DNA from: Myxococcales bacterium
GTDB lineage: Bacteria > Myxococcota > Bradymonadia > UBA7976 > UBA1532
DNA length: 64,000 bases
NCBI GenBank assembly: GCA_020633515.1
Contig: JACKDM010000011.1
Coordinates: 1 to 64,000 of the forward strand
Reading direction: 5' to 3'
Shown here: one piece after another, positions 8,576 through 19,240 of the stretch
How the letters are laid out: each line of letters opens with the position of its first letter
Position numbering within the stretch: position 1 is the first letter of the stretch
Program-made: the position numbers and the translations under genes
Notes under the pieces: model-generated
What the model saw: only the letters and a program-made list of their open reading frames with translations
What the model was told of the DNA's origin: nothing
Database searches by the model: none

Positions 8576-10110
8576 GGGGCGAGCTCCCACTCCTCGAACG
8601 AGGTGAAGTAGTAGTAGGGCTGGATGAAGGTGTTCTTCACGTGCCGGCTGATGCCGGAGTAGACGTCGAGCGACCAGAGGAAGAAGTAGGGCAGGTCCTT
8701 GTTGAGGACCGCGTGGAGCTGCTTCATGTACTCCTTGTACTTCTTGTAGTCGCGGGTCGTCTTGGCGGTGTCGAGGAGCTTGTCGACCTCGGGGTTGTTG
8801 TACTGGATGAAGTTCATCACCCCCTTGCTGTGGAAGAGGGGGTAGACGTCCTCGACCTCCTCGAACGACCAGACGTTGAGGGTGAGGTCGAACTTCTTGC
8901 TGGTGAAGACCTGCTCGCGGTAGCGGGCGTGGTCGACGTACTGCGGCTTGACCTCGACGCCGATCTTCTTGAGCTGCGCCTCGATCCCGAGGAAGAGCGC
9001 CTGGTTGCTCGCGAGCTCCTTGTCCATCACGAAGGTGAACGAGAGCTTGACCTTGCCCTTGAGGCGGGTGGCGCCCTTCTTCTTGTAGCCGGCGTCTTCG
9101 AGGATCTGGTTGGCGCGCTCGATGTCGGGCTCACGGGGCTCGACCTCGAAGTTGTAGAACGGGCTCGACTCGGTGAACGGGCCGCTGAGGATGTCGCCGC
9201 GGCCGAGGTGCGCTTCGAGGAGCTCTTCGCGGTTGATCGCGAGCGCGATCGCCTCGCGGACCGCCGGGTCGTCGAGGCCCTTGGACTGGTGGTTGTAGGC
9301 CATGTACCACCACGAGACCGTGTGGTAGGGCTCGAGCACGACCTGGTCGCTGTTCTCGAAGATCGCGATGTTCTTCGGCGGGATGAAGATGACCGCCTGC
9401 ACGCCGGCCTGCTCGCCCGAGTACTGCAACAGGTTGACCTGGGCCGACTTGTCGGGGGTGTGCTGCATGAGCACCTCGCCGATGCGGGCGGGCGCGAAGT
9501 ACTCGGGGTTGACGACGAGCGAGACGCTGCGCAGCGAGTACTTGTCGACCTTGTAGGGGCCGGTGCCGATCGGCTGCTTGCCGAAGCGGTCCTTGCGGCT
9601 GATGGTGGTCTTCTTGAACTGGTGCTTGGGCAGCACCTTGAACAGGAAGCGGCGCTCGGGCTCGGTGATGGGGCGGTTGAAGGTGAAGTGCACCCCGAAC
9701 TGGCCCTCGGCGGTCACGTCGCGGATGAAAGCGTACTTGCTCTTGGCGTTGAAGACGGTCTTCGGGTCCTGCGCCGCCTGCACCGTGAAGACGACGTCTT
9801 CGGCGGTGAACGGCTTGCCGTCGTGCCACTTGACGCCTTCGCGGAGCACGAAGCGGATCCCGAGGTTGTCGGGGTCGGTCTTCCACGAGGTGGCGAGCGA
9901 GCCTTCGAGGTCACCACGCTTGTTGATGATGACCAATGAGTCGAAGATCAGCTCCACCATCCGCACCGAGCTCATGTCCTCGGCGAAGAACGGCAGGAGA
10001 GAGGTCGGCCGGGTGTCTTCCGGGTAGCGGAAGACCTGGGCCGACGACGGGGCCGTCGTCGAGACCACTGCGCACAGCGCGACGAGGCAGGAGAGGAGAC
10101 GGTTCATCAT
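8572..10110 (-). CDS. Peptide ABC transporter solute-binding protein (SBP_bac_5)
   Basis: A 512-residue periplasmic binding protein. The signal peptide (MMNRLLSCLVALCAVV...SSAQ) has no lipobox Cys at the cleavage site, so it is probably soluble. Family 5 features are the early LATSW...REGVKWHDGKPFTAEDVVFT block and the later VREAIALAINREEL block, and the length is normal. It would deliver peptides (or nickel or other family-5 ligands) to the adjacent permeases. An AAGGAG ribosome site lies 12 bases before the ATG. The gene follows a TPR lipoprotein by 28 bases and overlaps the permease gene downstream. Confidence 0.92.
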   Translation of the reverse strand: MMNRLLSCLVALCAVVSTTAPSSAQVFRYPEDTRPTSLLPFFAEDMSSVRMVELIFDSLVIINKRGDLEGSLATSWKTDPDNLGIRFVLREGVKWHDGKPFTAEDVVFTVQAAQDPKTVFNAKSKYAFIRDVTAEGQFGVHFTFNRPITEPERRFLFKVLPKHQFKKTTISRKDRFGKQPIGTGPYKVDKYSLRSVSLVVNPEYFAPARIGEVLMQHTPDKSAQVNLLQYSGEQAGVQAVIFIPPKNIAIFENSDQVVLEPYHTVSWWYMAYNHQSKGLDDPAVREAIALAINREELLEAHLGRGDILSGPFTESSPFYNFEVEPREPDIERANQILEDAGYKKKGATRLKGKVKLSFTFVMDKELASNQALFLGIEAQLKKIGVEVKPQYVDHARYREQVFTSKKFDLTLNVWSFEEVEDVYPLFHSKGVMNFIQYNNPEVDKLLDTAKTTRDYKKYKEYMKQLHAVLNKDLPYFFLWSLDVYSGISRHVKNTFIQPYYYFTSFEEWELAP

Positions 10111-10138
10111 CTCTGCTACGGCTCCTTGGCAGACTCGT

Positions 10139-11731
10139 TCACTGGCCCGCGGTCACGCCGCCGCTTTGCTCGAGCGCCCGATGGCTGAGCAGGTCGCGGA
10201 GCATCTCGGCGGGACCGCCGGCGGCCGGGAGCGCGTCGCTCATCCGACCGAGGTACTTGAGGGCGACCCGCGGACGACCGATGGCGACGCTGTCGAGCGC
10301 CGCCGCGGTGAGGGCCGAGAGGGTGTTGCGCGCCGATGGGGCCTGCGCTTGCGCTTTTTCTTCGGCGGCTTCGCGCATCTTGACGGCGTGGGCCGGGCGG
10401 TCGAGCCGGATGAGCGCGTCGGCGAAGCGGCGCTGCACGGCGTCGACGTGGCGGTCGACGAGGCCGAGCTCGGTGACGTCGGCGACGCCCTTGGCGCCCT
10501 CGCCGAGCGCGCCGATGGCCTCGATGTAGACCCGCGAGAGCTGGGTGCGATCCTCGGGGAAGGCGTCGACGTCGCCCTTGCCGGCGAAGCTCTGCGCCCA
10601 GGCGCGGCGGACGCGCTCGGCGATGGTGCCTTGCGGGAGCGCGTCGGCGATGGCGAGCGCACCTTGGGCGTCGCCCTTTTCGGCGAGGAGGCGGGCGCGC
10701 ATCGCGCGGGCCTCGGCGGCGAGGTCGGCGGGGCCGAGGGCGTCGGAGAGCACGGTCTGCGCGAGCTCGGCGGTGGCGGGCTTCGCCGCGTCGAGCGCGT
10801 CGAGGGTGGCGAGCGCGGCGTCGGGGCGGTCGAGGAGGCGCTCGGCGTCGGCGCGGAGCAGGAGCGGCCAGCCGGTGGCGTCGGCGAGGAGGTCGACGAC
10901 GAGCGCGGCGTGCACGCGGGCGTGTACGTCGGCGACGACCGGGTCGCGGAGCGCGGTGCGGCTGTCGCCGTCGCCGACGATGATGTCGGGCGCGGTCGGG
11001 TCGAGGCGGTCGAGGCGGGCGCGGGCTTCCTTGGTGCGGCCGGCGGCGACGAGCGCGCGGATCGCGAGGCGCTCGGCGTAGGCGTCGGTGGCGCCGGGGG
11101 GGAGCGGGGCGTCGAGGCCGGCGGCTTCACCGCGGAGGAGCGCGGCGAAGGGCTCGGGCGCGGCGCCGGCGGCGGGCGGAGCGAGCGCGGCGGCCCAGGG
11201 CGCGGCGGGCGCGTCGGCGGGGATGGCGGCGATCGCGGCGGCGGGGTCCTGCCCGCGGGCCTGCGCGAGCCGGGCGTCGATGTAGCTTCGCCACGCGGCG
11301 CTCGCCTCGGCGCCGGGGCGGCCGGCCTGCGCCTTCTGCAGTTCGGGGGTGAGCGCGCGCACGAGGAGCGCGAGGCGGGCGTGGGCGTGGGCGAGCTCGA
11401 GCGCGCTGCGGGCGGCGCCGATCCGGGCCTCGGGGGCCTCGTCGGCGTCGGCGAGGAAGGCGTCGAGCGCGGCGACGGGCTCGCCGGTGAAGAACGAGCG
11501 CCAGCCGTCGCTGGTGCCGGCGAGCGTGACGAGCGGGGCCGGGTCGCGCGCGAGGGTGGCGATCCAGCTCGCGTCGAACGCGGCGCGGTCGGGCGCCGGG
11601 TCGTAGGCGGGCTTGACCTCGGCGGCCTGCGCCGGGCTGCCCTCGGGCGCCGGCTTCTTCTTCTCGAAGCAGCCGGGCAGGGCGGCGAAGCCGCAGATCG
11701 CGACCGTCGCGCGGAGGAGGCTTCGCCGCAT
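10139..11731 (-). CDS. TPR-like lipoprotein
   Basis: A 530-residue, Ala-rich, helical protein with a lipoprotein signal peptide ending in LPGC (Cys 21) and a charged FEKKK tether. The remainder reads as tandem helix pairs of TPR type (for example AERLAIRALVAAGRTKEARARLDRL), without a recognised catalytic motif. It begins four bases after the stop of the preceding lipoprotein gene and lies 28 bases before the ABC binding protein. A periplasmic, membrane-anchored scaffold role is inferred. Confidence 0.75.
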   Translation of the reverse strand: MRRSLLRATVAICGFAALPGCFEKKKPAPEGSPAQAAEVKPAYDPAPDRAAFDASWIATLARDPAPLVTLAGTSDGWRSFFTGEPVAALDAFLADADEAPEARIGAARSALELAHAHARLALLVRALTPELQKAQAGRPGAEASAAWRSYIDARLAQARGQDPAAAIAAIPADAPAAPWAAALAPPAAGAAPEPFAALLRGEAAGLDAPLPPGATDAYAERLAIRALVAAGRTKEARARLDRLDPTAPDIIVGDGDSRTALRDPVVADVHARVHAALVVDLLADATGWPLLLRADAERLLDRPDAALATLDALDAAKPATAELAQTVLSDALGPADLAAEARAMRARLLAEKGDAQGALAIADALPQGTIAERVRRAWAQSFAGKGDVDAFPEDRTQLSRVYIEAIGALGEGAKGVADVTELGLVDRHVDAVQRRFADALIRLDRPAHAVKMREAAEEKAQAQAPSARNTLSALTAAALDSVAIGRPRVALKYLGRMSDALPAAGGPAEMLRDLLSHRALEQSGGVTAGQ

Positions 11732-11735
11732 CAGC

Positions 11736-12713
11736 TCAGAGCTCCATCTCGCGCTTGAGGCTCGTCAGCTTGTCGATCTTCTGCGAGGCGGTCGAGACCG
11801 CGCCCGGATCGGTGCCCTGCGCGAAGGTGCGGTAGCGCTCCCACTTGGTGATCGCCTTGTCGACGAGGCTGACGTTCGCCCGCTTGGGGTCGTCGTGGTA
11901 CTGCCGCAGGAACTCGAACTCGAGCATCTCGGCGTGGAACCGGAACGCGTCGGCCTGCTGGCGCGGCGGGAGGCGGTTCATCTTGGTCTCGACCCGGTTC
12001 ATGGTCTTGAGGGCGCGGCCGTAGTCCTTCTGGAAGGCGTACGACTTGGCGAGCGAGAGCAGGATCGCGGGGTCGTGCTTGTACTTGCCGCGGCTGGTGG
12101 CCTCTTCGAGCGCCTGCGACTGCCGCTTGTACTCCTTGATCTCGTAGTAGTACTCGGCGAGGAGCCGGTTGGCCTCGTTGTAGCCGGGGTGCGTGCGGTC
12201 GATCTGGGCGAGGAAGTCGACGTCGGACTTCTGGAGCACGCCGCTCTGGTCGAGGTTGGCGTTGATCTGGTCGAGGCGGTCGCTGATCTCCTGGCGGCTC
12301 ATCTTGGCGGCCGAGGGGGCGCGGCCGGCGGCGATGACGGTGTTCTGGTCCATCGCGTTCTGGTCGACCGCCTCGCCGCCATCGTCGAGGAGGCCGTCGC
12401 CGAGCTGGGCGGCCTGGCGGTCGCGCTCGCTGCGGGTGCGGGCGACGCCGGTGGCCTGGATGTCGGGCGCGGTGCCGGTGCCGGGCTGCGGCGGGAGCGC
12501 GACGGGCGCGGGGTCGTCTTCGATCGGGTCGTCGGCGGGCGGCGGATCGGCAGGGTTGTCGGCGAAGAGGTTGTCGAGGCCGCTGTTGGCGGGCGCGGGC
12601 GTCGGCTCGGGGTCGGGCGCGGCGACGGGCTCGGGGTCGGGCACCGGCTCGGGGTCGAGGACGGGCTCGGGGTCGGGCGCGCGCGCCGGGGGCGGCGCGC
12701 GGCGATGGGGTCG
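11736..12713 (-). pseudogene. C-terminal part of the frameshifted linker/TPR lipoprotein
   Basis: This is the downstream reading frame of the gene that begins at 13578. It opens inside a Pro/Asp/Glu linker (repeats of DPEPV) and continues into a helical domain of about 180 residues with TPR features (motifs DFLAQIDRTHPGYNEANRLLAEYYYE and LAKSYAFQKDYGRALKTM, shortened here). There is no start codon with a ribosome site in a sensible place, and the protein makes sense only as a continuation of the 12763-13578 frame. Two single-base indels separate them, one near 12810-12835 and one in a five-C run at 12688-12692. A sequencing or assembly error is the simplest explanation. With both corrected the product is one 614-residue lipoprotein. 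Confidence 0.7.
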
Positions 12714-12762
12714 CGGGCAGGCGCGGGGTCGCGGGCGGGCGCGGGGTCGACGCGGGCGGGGC

Positions 12763-13578
12763 TCAGGTTGCGGGCCCCGAGGCCGGCGAAGGGGTCGTCG
12801 TTGGCGGCGGGCGGCTCGGCGGCGGCTCGACGGGGTCGGCGGGCGGCGGGTCGTTCTGCGCGACGGCGACGGGCTGCTCGGGCTCGGCGGCGGGGGGCGG
12901 ATCGGCGGGCGGATCGGCGGCGGGCGGATCGGCGGCGGCGACGGGCTCGGCCGCGGCCTCACCGCCGCCGAGCGCGCCCTGCTTCTTGGGGGTGAGCAGG
13001 TAGATCTCGTCTTCTTCGGCGAAGACGCCGCCGTCGATCTTGAGCTCGCCGGCGACGGCGGTGAACCTGGTGCCGGGCACGCCGCTGACGCGGAGGAGCG
13101 CGTCGCCGCCGGGGCCGGTCTTGCCGACGACCTTGTCGTCGATCTTGACCGGGACGCCTTCCTTGTCGCCGCGCACGACGAAGAGGTAGTCGCGCTCGGG
13201 GCGCTGGAGGGTGGCGCTGAAGTCGACCTCGAGCTTGCCGCTCTTGGGGTACTTCACCGCGATCTGCCACTGGCTCTGGTCGGTGTTGGGCGGGACGCTG
13301 TAGCCCTGGGGGGCCTCGACGTTGAAGGCGAGGACCTCGCCGTCCTTCGCCTCGTACTTGCCCTGGAAGTCGCCGTCGTCGTCGGTGATCCCGAACTTCT
13401 TGCCGTTGATGTAGAAGCGGACCATCGCGACCGGGCGACCGGAGACGTCGACCGTCTTGACGTTGAGCTTGACGAACTTCTGCTTGGGCGCCTCTTCGCC
13501 GCCGCTGCACCCGACGGCGAGAGCGACGAGGCCGGCGAGGGCCGCGCGGATGAGGGGCTTCGAGTTGACCGGCGTCAT
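12763..13578 (-). pseudogene. N-terminal part of the frameshifted linker/TPR lipoprotein
   Basis: ATG 13578 has GGAG nine bases upstream. The signal peptide ends in a lipobox (ALAVGC). It is followed by about 170 residues of beta-rich sequence, including a carboxypeptidase-regulatory-like segment (VDVSGRPVAMVRFYINGKKFG). Then comes a long PPPADPP-type linker, where this frame hits TGA at 12763-12765. A second frame (about 12700-12830) continues the linker with natural-looking Pro/Ala/Asp sequence (NDDPFAGLGARNLSP), and a third frame carries the TPR domain to 11736. I read all three as one gene broken by two apparent one-base losses. Confidence 0.7.
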
Positions 13579-13611
13579 GAATTCATCTCCAAGGGCCCGG
13601 GCCGGGCCGTC

Positions 13612-14061
13612 TCAGATGCCCGTCTTCGGCGTCGAGGCGGCGTCGGAGTCGACCGGCTTCTCCTCGATGGCCTCGGGCGCGGTCTCGCCGATGTCGGGGG
13701 TGCGCGGCTGGAGGATGACGTCCTCGACGCGGGTCTGGCCCCCTTCGACGTTGACCTCGAAGTTGCGGTCTTCGAAGCCGAACTTGCGCACCATGATGCG
13801 GTAGACGCCGGCCGGGATGGGCTCGGTCTCGCCGAGGTCGTTGATGCGCTGGCGCAGGACGAAGAAGCCGCGGCTGTTGGTGACGACGACGTCGGTCTCG
13901 GGCTGGGTCGAGACCTCGGCCTTGGGGACCGGGGTGCCGCGGTTGTCGACGACGCGGCCGCCGATGGTGATGGGTCCGCCGCCGCAGGCGACGAGGAGCA
14001 GGGCGCCGCCGATGAGCAGGAGCCGCCGCGCCGAGATGAGAATGCCGGGGGTCGCCGACAT
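13612..14061 (-). CDS. Small lipoprotein with carboxypeptidase-regulatory-like domain
   Basis: A 149-residue lipoprotein (lipobox LLVAC, then GGG). The mature part is a single beta-sandwich of the CarboxypepD_reg type: ITIGGRVVDNRGTPVPKAEVS near its start, then GVYRIMVRKFGFED. These domains are non-catalytic Ig-like modules in envelope proteins. A disordered acidic tail follows. ATG 14061 overlaps the upstream stop by one base (TGATG), so the two first genes of the operon are coupled. Confidence 0.78.
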   Translation of the reverse strand: MSATPGILISARRLLLIGGALLLVACGGGPITIGGRVVDNRGTPVPKAEVSTQPETDVVVTNSRGFFVLRQRINDLGETEPIPAGVYRIMVRKFGFEDRNFEVNVEGGQTRVEDVILQPRTPDIGETAPEAIEEKPVDSDAASTPKTGI

Positions 14062-14519
14062 CAGCCGCCCTCCATTCGCTGGCCGATGATCGCGAGCGCG
14101 TAGTTGACCGTCCACTTGCGGGGGTCGATGTAGCGGAGCTCGCTGAAGCGGTCGTAGGCGTCGACGAGGCGGCCTTCTTCGAGGGCCGCGATCGCCTTCT
14201 GGCGGACCTCCTGGCTGCGCGCGACGACCTCGGGGCGCTCGTTGATCTCCTTGATGCGGTCGCTGATCTCCTGGAGCAGATCGGGGGCGTCGTTCTCGAG
14301 CTTGCGGCTGGTGATGACGCTGTAGGCCCGGGCGTACTCGGCGAGGCCGGCGATGAGGAGTTCGAGCTTCTTCTTGTCGTTGCGGGTCTTCTCGGCCTTG
14401 TCGAGCGCGTCCTGGCCCTCCTTGACGAAGGCCTTGGCGTCTTCGATCGGGCCGGCGAAGGCAGGTGGCGCCGCGAGGACCACGCCGAAAGCCAGCCACA
14501 AGAGCGCTTTCTTGAACAT
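14061..14519 (-). CDS. Small exported helical protein, first gene of the ABC/lipoprotein operon
   Basis: A 152-residue protein with a clear signal peptide (MFKKALLWLAFGVVLAAPPAFAGP), then only amphipathic helices rich in Glu, Lys and Ala, resembling TPR or coiled-coil spacing. ATG 14519 was preferred to the longer frame because the signal peptide starts here and TGGAGGAAG lies about 11 bases upstream. A good -35/-10 pair sits about 50 bases ahead. I do not recognise a family. Confidence 0.75.
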   Translation of the reverse strand: MFKKALLWLAFGVVLAAPPAFAGPIEDAKAFVKEGQDALDKAEKTRNDKKKLELLIAGLAEYARAYSVITSRKLENDAPDLLQEISDRIKEINERPEVVARSQEVRQKAIAALEEGRLVDAYDRFSELRYIDPRKWTVNYALAIIGQRMEGG

Positions 14520-14566
14520 CTTGGCGGTCTTCCTCCAGGCGGGCAGGTGCGGGGGGGTCCTGCCGA

Positions 14567-14597
14567 AGTATAGAACACAGCCGGATCGGCAAGTCAA
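14567..14597 (-). promoter_or_regulatory. Sigma-70-type promoter for the 13-gene operon
   Basis: On the minus strand, TTGACT (14592-14597) and TATACT (14567-14572) are separated by 19 bases, slightly long. It lies in the 148-base gap behind the kinase gene and about 50 bases before the first ATG. It is the only AT-richer spot nearby, which supports the call. Confidence 0.6.
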
Positions 14598-14667
14598 TGT
14601 GAGGCTCCGGCGGCGGTCGGCCGCGGGATCGAGCGGGCAGGCGCCACGGCGAGGGGGCGGGGCCGGC

Positions 14668-16990
<2,323 letters not shown>

Positions 16991-17015
16991 TCGTCTCCCA
17001 GGGGCTGACCGGGGG

Positions 17016-17043
17016 ATGATAACCGAGCGGAGCCCATGATCAA
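17016..17043 (-). promoter_or_regulatory. Promoter of the Ser/Thr kinase gene
   Basis: Minus-strand TTGATC (17038-17043), 16-base spacer, TATCAT (17016-17021). The start codon is 26 bases downstream of the -10. It is divergent from the promoter at 17080-17109. Confidence 0.6.
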
Positions 17044-17079
17044 GCTCACCGACTCGGGACACTCCCCGAAGGGGCCGCG

Positions 17080-17109
17080 TTGACCGCGTGGCTGCGCTCT
17101 GCGTAGAGT
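17080..17109 (+). promoter_or_regulatory. Promoter of the IgGFc-binding-type lipoprotein gene
   Basis: Plus-strand TTGACC (17080-17085), 18-base spacer, TAGAGT (17104-17109), 30 bases before the GTG start at 17140. Confidence 0.55.
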
Positions 17110-17139
17110 CGAACGTCCATCAGCTCTCAGAGGTCGCGC

Positions 17140-19215
17140 GTGAACAATCCGCTCTTCCGCCTCGGCGGGCTCTGCTCGCTCCTGTGGGCGAGCCTCTTGT
17201 CGGCTGGCTGCGACGGGGATCCGGCGGCCGAGCCCGATCGCGGCCCGGTCGACATGATCCAGCCGGACTGTACCGAGGGCGAGCGGCGGTGTGATGCCGC
17301 GGGGCGCCCGGAGGTGTGCGCGAGCGGGGCGTGGGCGAGCGAGGCGGTGTGTGGCGAGGGGCAGAGCTGCGTCGACGGGGCGTGCGCGACCGATCGGGTC
17401 TGCGAGCCGGGCACCTCGCGCTGCGCGGATCCGACGACGATCGAGGTCTGTGACGCGGAGGGCGAGGGCTGGGAGCCGAGCCCGTGCCTCGACGGGCAGT
17501 GCCGCGACGTCGATGGGGCGGCGGCGTGCAGCGAGCTCGAGTGCGTGCCGGGGATGCGGCGGTGCAACGGGGAGCAGGTCATCGTCGAGTGCAGCGCCGA
17601 CGGGACGCGCTACGACTTCGTCGAGACCTGCAACGGCGCCCGCACCGGGCGGCAGTGCGACCGCGGCGAGTGCGTCGAGCTCTGCGTGCTCAACGAGAAG
17701 GTCAAGACCAACATCGGCTGCGACTACTGGGCGGCCGACCTCGACAACGCGCTCGTGCCGGGCGGCGACGGCTTCCTCAACGCGGCGCGCGCGCCCTATG
17801 CGATCGTCGTCAGCAACCCGCACCCCGACTTCACCGCCGAGGTCTCGATCTACAACGTCGACGGCCTCGTCACCCTCGACTCGGGCACGCCCGCGCAGGC
17901 GCTCGTGCCGCCGCTCGGGCTGCACGTCTTCAACCTGCCGCACCGCGACATCGACGGCACCGGCATCACCCCGCGCGCCTACCGGGTGCGCAGCTCGATC
18001 CCGATCATCGCCTACCAGTTCAACCCGCTCGACAACGAAGAGGTCTTCAGCAACGACGCCTCGCTGCTGCTGCCGAGCCATGTGCTCGGCGACGAGTATT
18101 ATGTCATGACCCGCGAGCAGAGCTTCGCGCGGCTGCGGGGCTTCCTGACGGTGATCGCGATCGGCGAGGAGCCGACGACGGTCGACGTGACGGTGACCGC
18201 GCAGACCCAGCCGGGGCCGGGGATCCCCGCGATGACGGCGGGCGAGTCGTTCCGCGCGGTGCTCCAGCCCTTCGAGGTGCTCAACATCGAGAGCGGGGCG
18301 CCGGGGGCCGATCTGACCGGCTCGTACATCACCGCCTCGGCCGACGTGGTCGTCTTCGGCGGCAGCGAAGCGGCGAACGTGCCCAACACCAACCACTGCA
18401 TCAACGTCGACCCGGTCACCGGCGAGGGCGTCTGCGAGGCGTCGCTGATCGACCCGGCGATCCCGGTGACGCCGTGCCGCGACAACTACGACTGCAACTC
18501 GGCGGGCCTCAACACCTGCTGCGCCGACCACCTCGAGCAGCAGCTCTTCCCCACCAAGACCTGGGGCAAGAAGTACATCGCGACCAAGAGCTATGACCGC
18601 GGCCTCGAGAACGACTACTGGCGCATCCTCGCGCTCGAAGACGAGACCAAGATCGAGACGGTGCCGCCGCAGACGCCGGTGCCCGATCTCAACGCCGGCG
18701 AGTGGTTCGAGTTCGGCAGCCGCGAGCACTTCGAGATCATCAGCGACAAGCCGATCCTCGTCGGGCAGTTCCTCGCGAGCGAGCACGCGCCGGGGCCGAA
18801 CTGGCGCGACAACCTCGAGCCCGGCGACGCGGGCACCGGCGACCCGGCGTTCATCCTCGCCGTGCCCGAGGAGCAGTACCGCGAGGACTTCGTCTTCCTC
18901 GCGCCCGACAAGTACATGTTCGACTTCGTCAGCATCACCGCGCCGGTCGCCGCGCAGGTCTTCTTCGACGACCTGCCGGTCCCCGTGGAGTGGGAGCCGA
19001 TCGGCGACGGCGCCGAGTGGAAGATCGCGCGCTTCGCGATCGGCGACGGGGTCCACTTCATCCGGTCGAGCGAGCCGGTCTCGGTGATCGTGTACGGCTA
19101 CGACCAGTATGTTTCCTATGGCTACCCGGGCGGGCTCAATCTCGACGTCGTCGACCCGGAGACGGGCGAGGCGGTCGATCCCGAGACGCCGCCCGAGGCG
19201 CCGATGGACGAATGA
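17140..19215 (+). CDS. IgGFc-binding-type surface lipoprotein
   Basis: A 691-residue lipoprotein starting at GTG 17140; the lipobox is LSAGC. Residues about 40-190 are a string of Cys-rich modules (CTEGERRCD, CEPGTSRCAD, CVPGMRRCNG). Then comes a large domain matching the bacterial IgGFc-binding N-terminal family (PF17517-like): Y/F-rich beta sequence with YAIVVSNPHPDFTAEVSIYN, IPIIAYQFNPL and PVSVIVYGY. This family is abundant in myxobacteria and its natural ligand is unknown; the name comes from a mammalian protein. It is likely displayed on the outer membrane. It is followed 25 bases later by another surface lipoprotein gene in the same direction, so the two are probably co-transcribed. 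Confidence 0.85.
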   Translation: MNNPLFRLGGLCSLLWASLLSAGCDGDPAAEPDRGPVDMIQPDCTEGERRCDAAGRPEVCASGAWASEAVCGEGQSCVDGACATDRVCEPGTSRCADPTTIEVCDAEGEGWEPSPCLDGQCRDVDGAAACSELECVPGMRRCNGEQVIVECSADGTRYDFVETCNGARTGRQCDRGECVELCVLNEKVKTNIGCDYWAADLDNALVPGGDGFLNAARAPYAIVVSNPHPDFTAEVSIYNVDGLVTLDSGTPAQALVPPLGLHVFNLPHRDIDGTGITPRAYRVRSSIPIIAYQFNPLDNEEVFSNDASLLLPSHVLGDEYYVMTREQSFARLRGFLTVIAIGEEPTTVDVTVTAQTQPGPGIPAMTAGESFRAVLQPFEVLNIESGAPGADLTGSYITASADVVVFGGSEAANVPNTNHCINVDPVTGEGVCEASLIDPAIPVTPCRDNYDCNSAGLNTCCADHLEQQLFPTKTWGKKYIATKSYDRGLENDYWRILALEDETKIETVPPQTPVPDLNAGEWFEFGSREHFEIISDKPILVGQFLASEHAPGPNWRDNLEPGDAGTGDPAFILAVPEEQYREDFVFLAPDKYMFDFVSITAPVAAQVFFDDLPVPVEWEPIGDGAEWKIARFAIGDGVHFIRSSEPVSVIVYGYDQYVSYGYPGGLNLDVVDPETGEAVDPETPPEAPMDE

Positions 19216-19240
19216 CCGGCGGGGGCCGGGGGAGGCTCGA

